This document shows, in pieces, positions 43,548 through 52,754 of a DNA stretch of 64,000 nt. Position numbers and translations under genes: made by a program. Under the pieces are notes generated by a model. It saw only the letters and a program-made list of their open reading frames with translations. It had not been told where the DNA came from and made no database searches. Each line of letters opens with the position of its first letter. The stretch's first letter is position 1. The stretch covers positions 1 to 64,000 of the forward strand of contig MPMP01000017.1 of NCBI GenBank assembly GCA_002238565.1, written 5' to 3'. The stretch is from Albidovulum sp. bin36 (lineage in GTDB: Bacteria; Pseudomonadota; Alphaproteobacteria; Rhodobacterales; Rhodobacteraceae).

Positions 43548-44411
43548 TCAGCCTTTCAATGCGCTTGACAGACTTTGCGCCAGGAAGAACCGCTGCAAAG
43601 CGATGAACAGGAGCGTGATCGGGATGGTCGCGAGCAGCGATGCTGCCGAGATCAGGCCCCAGTCAACTACGAAGTTCGACTTTAGGCTGGAAATTCCGAC
43701 CGTCAGGACTTGGCGGGACTCAGACTGAATTGCCACCAGCGGCCACAGAAAATTGGTATACTGAAGCATGAAAGTGAAAATCGCATGAACCACAAGACCG
43801 GACCTGATCAATGGCAAGATGATCTGAGCGAAAATCTTCAACTCGCCTGCGCCATCCAGCCTAGCCGAATGAATCAGGTCGTCCGGCAGCGACACAATGA
43901 AGCTTCGAAGCAAGAAAATCCCAAGAGGGTTCGCCAGCGCCGGAAGGATGAGCGCCCAGTATGTGTTCAGCAGGCCCATTGAGCGGACGAGAAAAAATAA
44001 CGGAATTACCAATGCGGCAACGGGAATAGCCACCGCAAGCAGAAGAACTGCGGATACAGTCTTCTTTCCGGCAAATTGCAGTTTTGCAAGGGAATATGCC
44101 GCCATCGCGTCAATGACGAGCTTCAGGACCGTGACGGCAAGACCAATCATGAATGTATTCAAGGTCCAGTTGAGGAAAGAAGTTTCCTGCAGCAGCTTCG
44201 CATAGTTCCCCCAATACAGTACATCCGGAATCCATTCAGGTGGATAGCTGAACAGCGAGTTCGTGTCCTTGACCGAGGTTGACAGAATATACAGAAAGGG
44301 CACGATCGATATGATTGCCGCAAACATCAGCACCCCGTACGACACGGTTACCATTGGGAGCGTAGGTTTCAGCGATACAGCGTTTCTTTTCCTCCTAGCT
44401 AGGCGCCACAT
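43548..44411 (-). CDS. Sugar ABC transporter permease (MalG type), second importer
   Basis: 287 residues from the ATG at 44411, which overlaps the upstream permease stop as TGATG. Six membrane helices are predicted: the first is VSYGVLMFAAIISIVPFLYIL (about 20-40). The EAA-loop is in LIHSARLDGAGELKIFAQIILPLIRSG (about 190-216), where the usual EAA reads SAR. The open frame extends 43 codons further upstream, but that part is antisense-like and would overlap the previous gene. Typical length for the family. Confidence 0.85.
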   Translation of the reverse strand: MWRLARRKRNAVSLKPTLPMVTVSYGVLMFAAIISIVPFLYILSTSVKDTNSLFSYPPEWIPDVLYWGNYAKLLQETSFLNWTLNTFMIGLAVTVLKLVIDAMAAYSLAKLQFAGKKTVSAVLLLAVAIPVAALVIPLFFLVRSMGLLNTYWALILPALANPLGIFLLRSFIVSLPDDLIHSARLDGAGELKIFAQIILPLIRSGLVVHAIFTFMLQYTNFLWPLVAIQSESRQVLTVGISSLKSNFVVDWGLISAASLLATIPITLLFIALQRFFLAQSLSSALKG

Positions 44412-45322
44412 CAGCTTTTGTCTCGAAATGCGTAGGATTGAATCGCCGTGAGCACCAGGACGACCAGCACCAGGACGAACGACAGGGTTGCGCCGTATCC
44501 CGGCTCGCTGAATGTGAACAGGCTTCGGTAGATGTACCAAGTTGTCGATGCCGTCGAGTGGAATGGCCCGCCATCGGTCAGGACAAAGATTGAATCGAAA
44601 ACTTGAAGATTCACGATAGTTGCAAAAGTCACCGAAAAGAAGAAGGTGGGCTTCAGCAATGGCAACGTTAGCTGAAAGAAGCGGCGGACCGGTCCGGCAC
44701 CATCAAGCTCGGCTGCATGGTACAAGTCCCTCGGGAGATTCTGAATTCCAGCCAAGAACAGCAATGCCCAGAACCCCATGCCCTTCCAAACCTCGACCAT
44801 GGCGATGGTCGGCATGGCCAAATCCTCATCGCCCAGGAAGTTAACCGGCTCGCCAGTAATGGCCCGCATCACGATGTTCAGGACGCCGAAGTCTTGATGC
44901 AGAACGAAAGTAAACATAAGCGCCGCAATGAGAATCGGTTGCAATGTCGGGTAGTAAATTATTGTTTTGAAGGCGGTTTGACCGACCGGGATTGAGTTCA
45001 ATGCCAGTGCAAACAGCATTGCAATCACGAAGACCGCCGGTATTGCCATCAGGCAGTATCGAAGAGTATTCCATATGGTCTTCAATACAAGCGGGTCGAC
45101 AAATGTGCGCTCCCAGTTTTCGGTTCCCACAAAGACTGCCGGTGACATGACTCCGCCATTGTGGAATGTCTGGACGAACAGCGAAAGTCCGGGCCAGATA
45201 AGAAACGTGCCGAAAAAAACCAAGGCGGGTGCAAGAAACAGATATGCAGTCATGTTCCTGCGCACAATAAGCCGGCGTCGCAGCCGCTTGTGATCTATTG
45301 CGCTGACTGCGGCGTTGTTCAA
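44411..45322 (-). CDS. Sugar ABC transporter permease (MalF type), second importer
   Basis: 303 residues with six helices (first about 26-46, TAYLFLAPALVFFGTFLIWP). The EAA-loop is DLYHAAELDGAGPVRRFFQLTLPLL near residues 195-219. The likely start is a TTG at 45322 (TTGAACAACGCC); the first in-frame ATG would be at residue 24, directly before the first helix, and cannot be excluded. It lies 45 bases after the binding-protein stop. Confidence 0.83.
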   Translation of the reverse strand: MNNAAVSAIDHKRLRRRLIVRRNMTAYLFLAPALVFFGTFLIWPGLSLFVQTFHNGGVMSPAVFVGTENWERTFVDPLVLKTIWNTLRYCLMAIPAVFVIAMLFALALNSIPVGQTAFKTIIYYPTLQPILIAALMFTFVLHQDFGVLNIVMRAITGEPVNFLGDEDLAMPTIAMVEVWKGMGFWALLFLAGIQNLPRDLYHAAELDGAGPVRRFFQLTLPLLKPTFFFSVTFATIVNLQVFDSIFVLTDGGPFHSTASTTWYIYRSLFTFSEPGYGATLSFVLVLVVLVLTAIQSYAFRDKS

Positions 45323-45367
45323 GTTGCCGTGGGGCCCATGGGAGGGCCCCCAACTTTTTGTATGGTC

Positions 45368-46639
45368 CTAGCCAAGAATCTCATCCGTGATTGCGCACAT
45401 GCGCTCGATGACCTGCTTGCCGGTCATGCCACCCCGGTATGCTTGTTCAGCCACTGGCCAAATTGACTGAAGAATCTTGAGAATCTGTGGGTGCGGCTGA
45501 ATTCCCTTCACGCGGGGGACAAACTCCTGCTGAACCTTGCGCATTGCCGCATTGTCGGCAAACATGTCGGCGACGATGTCCTCCCGTACGACCTGGAGAT
45601 TCACCTGTTCGGCAAAGCGGCCGACCTGAGGTCCGGAAGCCCAGTGTTTGATGAATTCCCAGGCGGCATCCTGATTGGGACTGGCGCTGGCGATACTCAG
45701 AATGCCGAAATTACCCATCACCGTTTGTCCATGCTCGCCCGGAGGAGCATATGCAACATCCCAGTCAAACCCGGGCGGGTTCGCGTTCAGTTCCCCGATC
45801 TGGGGAGTCTCGCCATGATAAATCGCAATCCTTCCCCCCTTGAAGAGGTCGAACTGCTCCTGTGTGGACATTGAACCGATCGGCGGGGTGACGCCGGCCT
45901 CATGCATGTCAATCAGGAACTGAGTGGCGGCTTCCGCGCCCCACAGTCCGCATCCGCTCCAGTCGTCAGTCAGGATGTCGGCACCGGCGTTGTGGATGTA
46001 TGGGAACCAGTCCCAAAAGGCGAAATCGCCAGTCCTGCTTCGTACCGAGAATCCATAGACGCCGTCACCTGTTGTTTTCTTGGCGGCATCCATCATGTCG
46101 GCGTATGAATTGTTCCAAGTGTCCAGAACTCCTGCTTCGGCAAGCAGATCCTTGTTAATGTAAATGTTGTAAACAGCACCGAGAACCGGAACGCCCCAAG
46201 TGCCTTCGCCTTGCCTTGCAAGATCCCAGGCAAACTCCGGAATCAAGGCTCGCTCCTCAGCCCATTCCTCGGAATTGACCAAATCCGACATGTCAAGCAG
46301 TGCGCCCAGCTCGGCATAATTGGGATAGATCAGATCAACCAGATACAAGACATCGGCGGGATTGCCGCTTGCAAACCCGGCCGTAAGCTCGGCATTCATG
46401 TTGGCCCAATCGTATGTGGTGAATTCGACGTTTACGCCAGGTTCGACGGCCTTGAAGTCATCAATGATCATGGCCTCAAATCGAGCTTCATCCGCCGAGT
46501 GCGGCCCCTTGATCATTGTAATGTCACCGGATACATGACCGCCGCCGTGAACCGGCGAGGTCCAAAGACCAAAGCCTACTATCGCAGGGGCTGCCAATGC
46601 TCCCTTGGCAATCGAACGCGCCCAGATTCTGATGTTCAT
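45368..46639 (-). CDS. Sugar ABC transporter periplasmic binding protein, second importer
   Basis: 423-residue family 1 solute-binding protein. A signal peptide occupies about the first 32 residues (SIAKGALAAPAIVGFGLW, cleavage near VHGGG). DEARFEAMIIDDFKAVEPGVNVEF and GFASGNPADVLYLVD are the usual early-fold motifs. GAGREGAGREGA-like repeats are absent. A GAGGGAAGAG ribosome site precedes the ATG. It heads the operon binding protein-permease-permease-ATPase. The sugar is not predictable, but the nearby aldose epimerase suggests an aldose or an oligosaccharide containing it. Confidence 0.86.
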   Translation of the reverse strand: MNIRIWARSIAKGALAAPAIVGFGLWTSPVHGGGHVSGDITMIKGPHSADEARFEAMIIDDFKAVEPGVNVEFTTYDWANMNAELTAGFASGNPADVLYLVDLIYPNYAELGALLDMSDLVNSEEWAEERALIPEFAWDLARQGEGTWGVPVLGAVYNIYINKDLLAEAGVLDTWNNSYADMMDAAKKTTGDGVYGFSVRSRTGDFAFWDWFPYIHNAGADILTDDWSGCGLWGAEAATQFLIDMHEAGVTPPIGSMSTQEQFDLFKGGRIAIYHGETPQIGELNANPPGFDWDVAYAPPGEHGQTVMGNFGILSIASASPNQDAAWEFIKHWASGPQVGRFAEQVNLQVVREDIVADMFADNAAMRKVQQEFVPRVKGIQPHPQILKILQSIWPVAEQAYRGGMTGKQVIERMCAITDEILG

Positions 46640-46977
46640 CGTCTCTTCCCTCTTCAGGTTTTCCTGTGCAGTCCATAATCGTCAGGACCGTGGTGAAAGT
46701 TTATTACATGATTGCCATAGTTTGTCAATCCGGCAAGAAAGAAGGGGCGCGGCGGGTGCAGGTCTCGTATGGTAAATTGTTAAGCTATTGATATTACGTG
46801 ATTATTCAGTCGATTTCAATGCGCCGGATCGCACGAAATTCGGGGCGAGGCGACATGCTTTCGAGACTTTGTCGGCTTCCGGCGCGGCTGCGCGACCGCT
46901 CGGCAAAAAAAAGACGCGCTCCTTCGCACAATATGCGGTATAGTGAAATTAGTCAGTCACAAGATAAGGGGCGTATC
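46640..46977. promoter_or_regulatory. Promoter region of second sugar importer
   Basis: 338 bp ahead of the minus-strand operon. ATTACATGATT (46703-46713) and ATTACGTGATT (46793-46803) are near-identical direct repeats 90 bases apart and might be regulator sites. No gene is present. Confidence 0.35.
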
Positions 46978-47505
46978 ATGTTCATTTTGCAATTTCTGAA
47001 CGGCAAATCAACCGATTCGAACGATCTGCCTTCGGAAGTCCAGGAAGCGGTGCAGATCCTGGCTGAATTCGCGCCAAGGCAACACCCGCCGGGACCGGCC
47101 GGTCCGGAGGAATTCGAGGGCGTTGAAATAAATTTTCGGAACGTTGGCACGGCGCTGTCGCGGCAAATTAAAAAAAACGTATCTGGAAACCCGGAACCGA
47201 CATTATCCGAAGCGCATCGAGCGGGGCGGGCAGATCTGGTATCGAGCGGCCCCGACGCCGAACACAATCATCGCCGCGGTCGGCTCCGGCGTGGTCGAAG
47301 CCGCCAACAAGACCCTCGCCGCCGCGCGCATGAAGCGCAGCGGCATGCGCTGGCACATCAAGTCCGGGCAGGCGATCCCGGGGGCTTCCGGCCTTGCAGA
47401 AGTCAGGCTTCCTGGCTTCCGCCCGGGCGATAATGATGGAGAAAAGAGGTGCCGCCGCCAATAACAATTTCGCGGTCGCAAACCTCGCGATCGCGGCTTG
47501 AAAAT
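46978..47505 (+). pseudogene. Decayed ISKra4-like transposase
   Basis: Starts with ATG 46978 and a protein-like stretch (QFLNGKSTDSNDLP, EEFEGVEINFRNVGTALSRQ). After a poly-A slip near 47168 a shifted frame gives TPNTIIAAVGSGVVEAANK, then TLAAARMKRSGMRWHIKSGQAI, which matches the C-terminal signature of ISKra4-family transposases (GSGxVEAxxKTL...RMKxSGMxW...GQAI). A further shift leads to LQKSGFLASARAIMMEKRG and a stop at about 47503. The middle of the protein, including most catalytic residues, is missing. Confidence 0.6.
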
Positions 47506-47650
47506 TCACGCCTTCTCGCCATCGCGCAGGTTTTACCATAAGGGATTCGCACCCAAGCGGCCTGTTCGCTTGCAAGGTGCGTGGCAGTGCATCCGGTGCA
47601 CGCGATGTCTGCGCCGGCGAGGGGTTCGAGCCGGAACACGGAGCGGAATC

Positions 47651-47737
47651 ACTTTGACGATCCCGATCGTCGTTGCTGTGGCGATCGTCATTATCAGATA
47701 CCGTCAACAAATCGAACAAGGGGAGTGGACGTCATGA
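47651..47737 (+). pseudogene. Truncated small membrane gene upstream of mscS-like gene
   Basis: The frame LTIPIVVAVAIVIIRYRQQIEQG ends in a TGA that overlaps the ATG of the next gene (ATGA at 47734-47737). It looks like the single membrane helix and cytosolic tail of a small coupled protein whose 5' part was lost to the transposon debris. Confidence 0.4.
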
Positions 47738-49059
47738 ACGAACTGACCGAATGGCTGAGTGCGCTGGAGTTCCAGGCGAGCGTGGAACAGTGGTTCAACA
47801 GCCATGTGTTGGTGCTCGACAACGCGATTCAGGTCGGGCTCATCGTGCTGGCGCTTGCTCTCGGGCGGCTGCTGGGCCCTCGGCTTCGAGGGGTCATCGT
47901 GAGCCTGTCGGAGAACCGGCAGTGGCGGGCCGACGTGCGCGCCTTCGTCGCTCGTGTCGTTGCGCATGCCAACCTCATCACGATGCTGATCTTCCTGTGG
48001 ACCGCCGCCGAGCTGGGGTCTCAGATTGACCTGTTCGGCAGTCACCTGACGCGCACGGTGGCGAGCTTGGTCAACGCCTGGGTGATCATTCGCCTAGTCT
48101 CCGGAGTCATCCGAAACGAGGTCCTCGCCCGCTTCATCGGCTGGACCGTCTGGAGTCTTGCCGCACTAACCACCCTCGGGCTGTTCGATACCACTGTCGC
48201 GTTTCTCGATGGCATGGCGATGACCTTCGGAGAAGTCCGAATCTCAGTGCTCACTATCGTGAAGGGGGTGATGGCCCTCGGAGTCCTGCTGTGGGTGACG
48301 ATGTCGATCTCCAGCGTGCTCGAACGGCGCATCAGTCGGGCGGACAGCCTGACGCCATCGGTCCAGGTGCTGGTCGCCAAGCTTACCAAAATCGTGCTGA
48401 TCACCCTTGCGTTTCTCATCGCCATCAACACCCTGGGGATCGATCTGACGGCCCTCACGGTCTTCGGAGGCGCACTCGGCGTCGGTATCGGGTTCGGCTT
48501 GCAGAAGATCGTTGCCAACCTCATCAGCGGCCTCACGCTGCTGATGGACAAGTCCATCAAGCCGAACGACGTCATCGCAGTGGGCCAGACCTACGGCTGG
48601 ATCGTGTCGCTCGGTGCGCGATACACGGCGGTTCGAACCCGCGACGGGGTCGAGCACCTCATCCCGAACGAAGATCTGATCGCACAGCGGGTGGAGAACT
48701 GGACGCACAGCGACGGGGCCGTGCGATTGAGGATCCCCGTCGGCGTCTCCTACAACTCAGACGTGCGCCACGCGATGCGCCTGTGCTTGGAGGCGGCCGG
48801 AGATGCCGACCGGACACTTGTCACCCCTGAGCCGCGTTGTCTGCTTATGGGATTTGGCGACAGCTCGGTGAACCTCGAGATTCGGCTCTGGATCGAAGAC
48901 CCGGAGCTGGGCCGGTCCAATGTCGTCAGTCAGGTGCTGCTCGGGGTCTGGGATCGGTTCCAGGAACACGGAATCGAAATCCCCTTGCCACAACGCGATC
49001 TGCACCTGAAGTCGAGCGATGTCCGATTGATGGTGGAAGCGGTGAAACCGATGGTCTGA
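47734..49059 (+). CDS. MscS family mechanosensitive ion channel
   Basis: Inner-membrane channel protein that opens under membrane tension to release solutes. 441 residues with four to five membrane helices in the first 260 residues (about 23-43, 74-94, 105-125, 160-200). The MscS core follows: TVFGGALGVGIGFGLQKIVANLISGLTL (about 243-270) is the pore-lining TM3 and glutamine-asparagine kink, then DKSIKPNDVIAVGQTYGWIVSLGARYTAVRTRDG, the beta domain. A strong AAGGGGAG lies ahead of ATG 47734. It is larger than E. coli MscS (286 residues) by extra N-terminal helices. The gene is GC-rich relative to its surroundings. Confidence 0.88.
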   Translation: MNELTEWLSALEFQASVEQWFNSHVLVLDNAIQVGLIVLALALGRLLGPRLRGVIVSLSENRQWRADVRAFVARVVAHANLITMLIFLWTAAELGSQIDLFGSHLTRTVASLVNAWVIIRLVSGVIRNEVLARFIGWTVWSLAALTTLGLFDTTVAFLDGMAMTFGEVRISVLTIVKGVMALGVLLWVTMSISSVLERRISRADSLTPSVQVLVAKLTKIVLITLAFLIAINTLGIDLTALTVFGGALGVGIGFGLQKIVANLISGLTLLMDKSIKPNDVIAVGQTYGWIVSLGARYTAVRTRDGVEHLIPNEDLIAQRVENWTHSDGAVRLRIPVGVSYNSDVRHAMRLCLEAAGDADRTLVTPEPRCLLMGFGDSSVNLEIRLWIEDPELGRSNVVSQVLLGVWDRFQEHGIEIPLPQRDLHLKSSDVRLMVEAVKPMV

Positions 49060-49229
49060 GGGACAGGTCAGTCCGGGCGCCCTCGCCCGCGAGCGTGAAA
49101 ATCGTTTGGCACAATCGCGGTGCACGAAAACCCGAATCCGACCACGACTCCATCAGTGCGCGCCGCTTCTCGACCGGACCCGTGTGGCCGCGGGCAGATA
49201 CCCGCCCGCGGCCACACGGCCCGGCGCGT

Positions 49230-49405
49230 TGGTTTCACACCCAACACGCCTCGGGAACGACGACTCGTCGAGCTTCGCCAGTCGGCGCATGGCAGGAGCA
49301 TCGCAATGGGTCGGCAAAACCGGTGGGCTGGCGGTTCAGGACCGAGAGCGCACGGATCAAGCTGAAGTCGCTGCATCCATCAATTCAATGAAGTTAGGGT
49401 ACTAG
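49230..49405 (+). pseudogene. IS630-type transposase C-terminal relic
   Basis: On the plus strand the sequence encodes SPVGAWQEHRNGSAKPVGWR, FRTESARIKLKSLHPSIQ, a stop, and then the element end TAGGGTACTAGG. This is the normal C-terminus of the IS630 transposases seen at 15.3 and 53.6 kb (WRFRTEDAR.KLKSLYP). Only about 45 codons remain. The terminal CTAG provides the stop codon of the adjacent M81 gene on the other strand. Confidence 0.7.
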
Positions 49406-50871
49406 GAATCATGGGGATTCTCGTGCAGCGGCCAGACTTTCCGGCTCAGGTTGAGGTAGCCGTTTGTGGCCGGGTTGCTCGGATACAGCCCATCGACCGT
49501 GACATACAGGATTTTCGAGGCAATCGCGGAGAACGCATCATGGAAGTGGTTGGTGGACTTAACCACAAGCATGGACTTTTCCTTAGGATCTATGCCGAAA
49601 TTGGAAAACACGTCAGGATGAAAGGCTTGGCTGCGCACGGTGTTGAGAATGACGTCGATGCCACCGACTACAATCCAGACGCTGTCTCCGAGCGGCACGA
49701 TACTCTCGCCGAAGCTCTGGACCGCTTCGCTGAGAATGCGGCGCACCTTGACCTTGGAGTCAAGCGGTTCGCCACCTGCACGGGACATTTTTCCGCCGAA
49801 GCGAAGCTGCAGCTCGGTGCCTTCGCCCGCTGACATGCACGTGCGAACTGCTATGGGGTCCCAGATTGTTGCCAACGCAGCATTGTTTGTCTTTCGCCTG
49901 ATCATCTCGCGCAGGATGATGGTGGAGTCCCCAGGTACGCCACCGCCGGGATTGTCCCAGACGTCCGCAATCACAACCGGGCCGTCGGTCACTACCAGAG
50001 CCTCGTCCAGCGCCTCGGGCGGCGAAAGGAAATCCGGCCGTGTCCTGCCCCTCATAGCGAACAGCTCCAACCCGAGTCTTCTGGCAAGCGCATCGCCCTC
50101 GTCCCTAGCATCATCCGTAATCACGATGATCTTGGCCCCGAGGTCGGGCACGTCACCGGCCATGAAGCCATGAATGACCGAAACCGAGAGTATTCTGCCG
50201 GTTCCCTCGAGCGCCTTCAACGCGTCGACGAAGCTGCGCATCGGCTCCTGGCTCGTCGGGAAGACATCGATGATCCTGCAATCGAAGGTCGAGATCACCG
50301 GCACGATGCGCCCGCCAGCGGCGCAATTCACCAGGTTTATCAAGTCTTCGGCCGTCTCGACGAAGTCGGTATGGGGAAATTCCTTGAACACCGTGATCAG
50401 ATCGGCATTCGCCACCCGCTGGTCAGACAGATGGCTGTGCGGGTCGAACGTCACCCCGACGATCGCGTCGGGCCCGGTGATCGCCCGAACCGCCTCGATC
50501 AGCTCGCCTTCGCAGTCGAGGCATCCCTGGGACACCATGGCGCCATGGAGCCCGAGCAGGACTATGTCCACCGGTAGCGCGTTGCGGAGTTCCTGGAGCA
50601 ACTGGTCGCGAAGATTCTCCCAGGTGCGCTGGTTGGCAATTCCGCCCGGCTCGGCCCAGGTTGCCGTGCCCTCGATCAACGTCCACCCGAATTCGCCGGA
50701 CTTCGCCCGCGCGACCGGATAGATCGCGCTGCACAGCGTGGGCGTGGAAGGGTGCAGGCCAGGGGGCGCGAAGAAGCTGTCCTTGAAGTCGCGCAAGTCC
50801 GTCCGCAGCGGCGAGAACGTGTTGGTTTCCGTTGCAATCGATCCCAGGAAGACGCGTTTCTGATCTTTCAC
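49402..50871 (-). CDS. M81 family metallopeptidase (MlrC-like)
   Basis: 489-residue member of the MlrC/DUF1485 family, the group that includes the microcystin-linearisation end-step peptidase. Visible motifs: FLGSIATETNTFSPLRTDL (about 9-27), LLGLHGAMVSQGCLDCEGELI (about 107-127) and GVTFDPHSHLSDQRV (about 138-152) carry the likely zinc ligands (Asp, His). VIADVWDNPGGGVPGDST is a second family hallmark. The GTG start at 50871 overlaps the stop of the broken oligopeptide ABC ATPase upstream. The stop codon lies in the terminal CTAG of an IS630 relic, so the last few residues may differ from the ancestral protein. Confidence 0.82.
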   Translation of the reverse strand: MKDQKRVFLGSIATETNTFSPLRTDLRDFKDSFFAPPGLHPSTPTLCSAIYPVARAKSGEFGWTLIEGTATWAEPGGIANQRTWENLRDQLLQELRNALPVDIVLLGLHGAMVSQGCLDCEGELIEAVRAITGPDAIVGVTFDPHSHLSDQRVANADLITVFKEFPHTDFVETAEDLINLVNCAAGGRIVPVISTFDCRIIDVFPTSQEPMRSFVDALKALEGTGRILSVSVIHGFMAGDVPDLGAKIIVITDDARDEGDALARRLGLELFAMRGRTRPDFLSPPEALDEALVVTDGPVVIADVWDNPGGGVPGDSTIILREMIRRKTNNAALATIWDPIAVRTCMSAGEGTELQLRFGGKMSRAGGEPLDSKVKVRRILSEAVQSFGESIVPLGDSVWIVVGGIDVILNTVRSQAFHPDVFSNFGIDPKEKSMLVVKSTNHFHDAFSAIASKILYVTVDGLYPSNPATNGYLNLSRKVWPLHENPHDS

Positions 50872-51300
50872 GTGACCCTCCCTTCGATGCGCGGAATCGA
50901 GGCCGGCAGCCTTCGTATATAGACGTACAAAGTTGTCTCGAAGATCTGCCGCTTCTTGACGGTCTCCACGAGCTTTCCCCTAAACATGACCGCAGCCCGT
51001 TCGCTTTTGTGGCGGACTGCACCAAGATGGTGACTGACAAACAGCATCGACACGCCGCTGTCGCGCTGAAGCAGATTCAGGGCCCGGGCCTGGACGGAGA
51101 CATCAAGCGTCGATACCGGTTCGTCGGCAATGACGAGACGCGGCGTCAGGGTCATGACTCTAGCGATCCCGATTCGCTGCCGCTAACCGTCGGAAAACTC
51201 GTGCGGATAGCGACTCATCGAGTTCGCATCCATGCCCACAAGATCAAAAGCCGCTGCAATCTTCTCGCGTGCCTCCGAACGGTCGCGCACAAGCATTCCG
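50868..51300 (-). pseudogene. Broken oligopeptide/dipeptide ABC transporter ATPase (OppF/DppF-like)
   Basis: Reading the minus strand gives VRDRSEAREKIAAAFDLVGMD, then SRYPHEFSDG, a stop where the signature SGGQ should be, then RQRIGIARVMTLTPRLVIAD, then EPVSTLDVSVQARALNLLQR. The Walker B-like block and H-loop region (SMLFVSHHLGAVRHKSERAAVM) follow, and the C-terminus is LPASIPRIEGRVT. Walker A is missing entirely. With the M81 peptidase, RpiR and RidA genes nearby, this is the remnant of a peptide-uptake operon whose permeases have been lost. Confidence 0.75.
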
Positions 51301-51583
51301 TAATGAGACCCTCGAAGTCAAGGACGGATTCCTGATCCAGTTCGGCAACGAGGGGTCAGTCAGCGCTGGAGATTCTGCTCATTCCGTTCTTGTGCCTGCG
51401 AAGTCCACGTCTGCAGCGCAACGTTCAATTCCCTAGGAGACATGCCTGGACACGCTGGTTCGTGCGGGGTTGGCCAACAGACGAAATCTCCGTCGGTTGC
51501 CCGCGTTTGACCTCCCATCGTGCGAGCGAAACACTCCTTGCTGGCAGGCGAGGGATTCCGCGGCAGAACAACCGAGCTAGATG
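51301..51583. other. Intergenic remnant before the RpiR gene
   Basis: About 280 bp with no intact frame. A short minus-strand stretch (LVAELDQESVLDFEGL) may extend the broken ATPase in another frame. No regulatory site is apparent. Confidence 0.35.
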
Positions 51584-52480
51584 TCAGTCGCCGATCGGCT
51601 TCGGGCCCGTGTCTTCGGATAGCGCGATCATCGAGGTGCGAATCCGTCGCATGTACTCCTTTGCCAATTCCGGACGTTTACGGGCCGTGCCGGCTGCGAG
51701 CACATCGATTATGGCAATGAAGACGAGCCGTGAGGCCGAAGGCTTGTAGATGTCCTGATCTTCAGGAATGTCTATCTCGATGGAGACGTCGGCCGACCTG
51801 GCGAGGGGCGTGTCGGCCTTGGTTAGGCTGATTGACTTTGCACCATACTGTCGGGCGATTGCAACGCTGTCCAGAAGCTCGGCCGGCTGGCCGCTCGCGG
51901 ATATGGCAAAGATGACATCACCATCTGACAAGGTCGAGGCAAGCATGCGCTGAAAGTAGCCATCTGCATGCGCCTCGGTGGGAATTCCAAGACGAAAGAA
52001 CCTGTTGGCGCCTTCGCGAGCAACGTTGGCCGAGCCGCCGCCGACACCGATGAACGAAATGCGCCGTGCATTCGCCAGCACCGAGACAGCCTGCTGCAAG
52101 GCTTCGCTGTCAAGCTGGAAACGAGCCAGGTTGAGGGTGTCGACAAGTGCGCCAAAGACCTGCATAACGAGTTGCCCAGTCTCGGAATCCGTGCGGCTCG
52201 GCCCGCCAAGATATTGCAGGCTTACCGCCACGATTTGAGCGAGCTTGATGTTGAAATCGCGGAAGCCCTCGCAACCGACGGTCTGGCAGAATCGACTCAC
52301 CGTCGCGACAGAGACATCGGCTGCTTCCGCGATTTCGTTCTGCGTGAGGCGGGTTGCGCGCTCCAGATTGGAGAGCACGAAATCCGCCACCCGCTGTTCA
52401 CGCTTCGGAAACTTGCCGTCCAGCTTTCGCATCTGGGATATGACGTCGATGATCTTGGTCATGGCCTTGTCGCCCGTCAT
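51584..52480 (-). CDS. RpiR family transcriptional regulator with SIS domain
   Basis: 298 residues. The N-terminal helix-turn-helix (about 38-75, LTQNEIAEAADVSVATVSRF) is typical of RpiR/MurR regulators. The C-terminal SIS (sugar-isomerase) domain begins near residue 115 (ARRISFIGVGGGSANVAREG) with the phosphosugar-binding AISASGQPAELLDSVAIAR (about 195-213). Such regulators respond to phosphorylated sugars or related ligands. The start at ATG 52480 could instead be the in-frame ATG at residue 7. Separated from the RidA-like gene by seven bases, so one operon. Confidence 0.85.
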   Translation of the reverse strand: MTGDKAMTKIIDVISQMRKLDGKFPKREQRVADFVLSNLERATRLTQNEIAEAADVSVATVSRFCQTVGCEGFRDFNIKLAQIVAVSLQYLGGPSRTDSETGQLVMQVFGALVDTLNLARFQLDSEALQQAVSVLANARRISFIGVGGGSANVAREGANRFFRLGIPTEAHADGYFQRMLASTLSDGDVIFAISASGQPAELLDSVAIARQYGAKSISLTKADTPLARSADVSIEIDIPEDQDIYKPSASRLVFIAIIDVLAAGTARKRPELAKEYMRRIRTSMIALSEDTGPKPIGD

Positions 52481-52487
52481 TGGTCGT

Positions 52488-52754
52488 CTATTCGGGCTTG
52501 TACCCGATCACGTCCAATCCAACTTTCGCGTCGACCATGAGCGCGGACTGGACCGTGGAGCGAGCGGGTGGGTGATCGCGGAAGTGGCGTTCGGCCTTCT
52601 CAACGATGCCGCCAACGATGATTTCGCCATCCACTGCCGGAACCTGGCCGGAAACAAAGACGAAATCGCCCGCACGCACCGCCCTGGAAAACGGGCGCCG
52701 AGTGCCACCGGCCGCATCGTCAGCCATGTCGAAACGAGTTATGCCTGTCACCAT
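52488..52754 (-). CDS. RidA family protein with internal deletion
   Basis: 88 residues versus about 125-130 normally. The beginning (PFSRAVRAGDFVFVSGQVPAVDG) and the end (PPARSTVQSALMVDAKVGLDVIGYKPE, with the active-site arginine in ARSTVQ) are intact RidA, which deaminates reactive enamines. The join at IVEKAERHFRDHPPARSTVQ skips about 40 residues that form a helix and strand of the chorismate-mutase-like fold. The deletion is in frame, so a protein could be made but is unlikely to fold normally. Co-transcribed with the RpiR gene. Confidence 0.7.
   Translation of the reverse strand: MVTGITRFDMADDAAGGTRRPFSRAVRAGDFVFVSGQVPAVDGEIIVGGIVEKAERHFRDHPPARSTVQSALMVDAKVGLDVIGYKPE

Noticed and set aside
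46703-46803. ATTACATGATT and ATTACGTGATT as a bipartite operator
   Set aside because: Spacing of 90 bases is long and no third copy supports it; kept only as a note on the promoter region.
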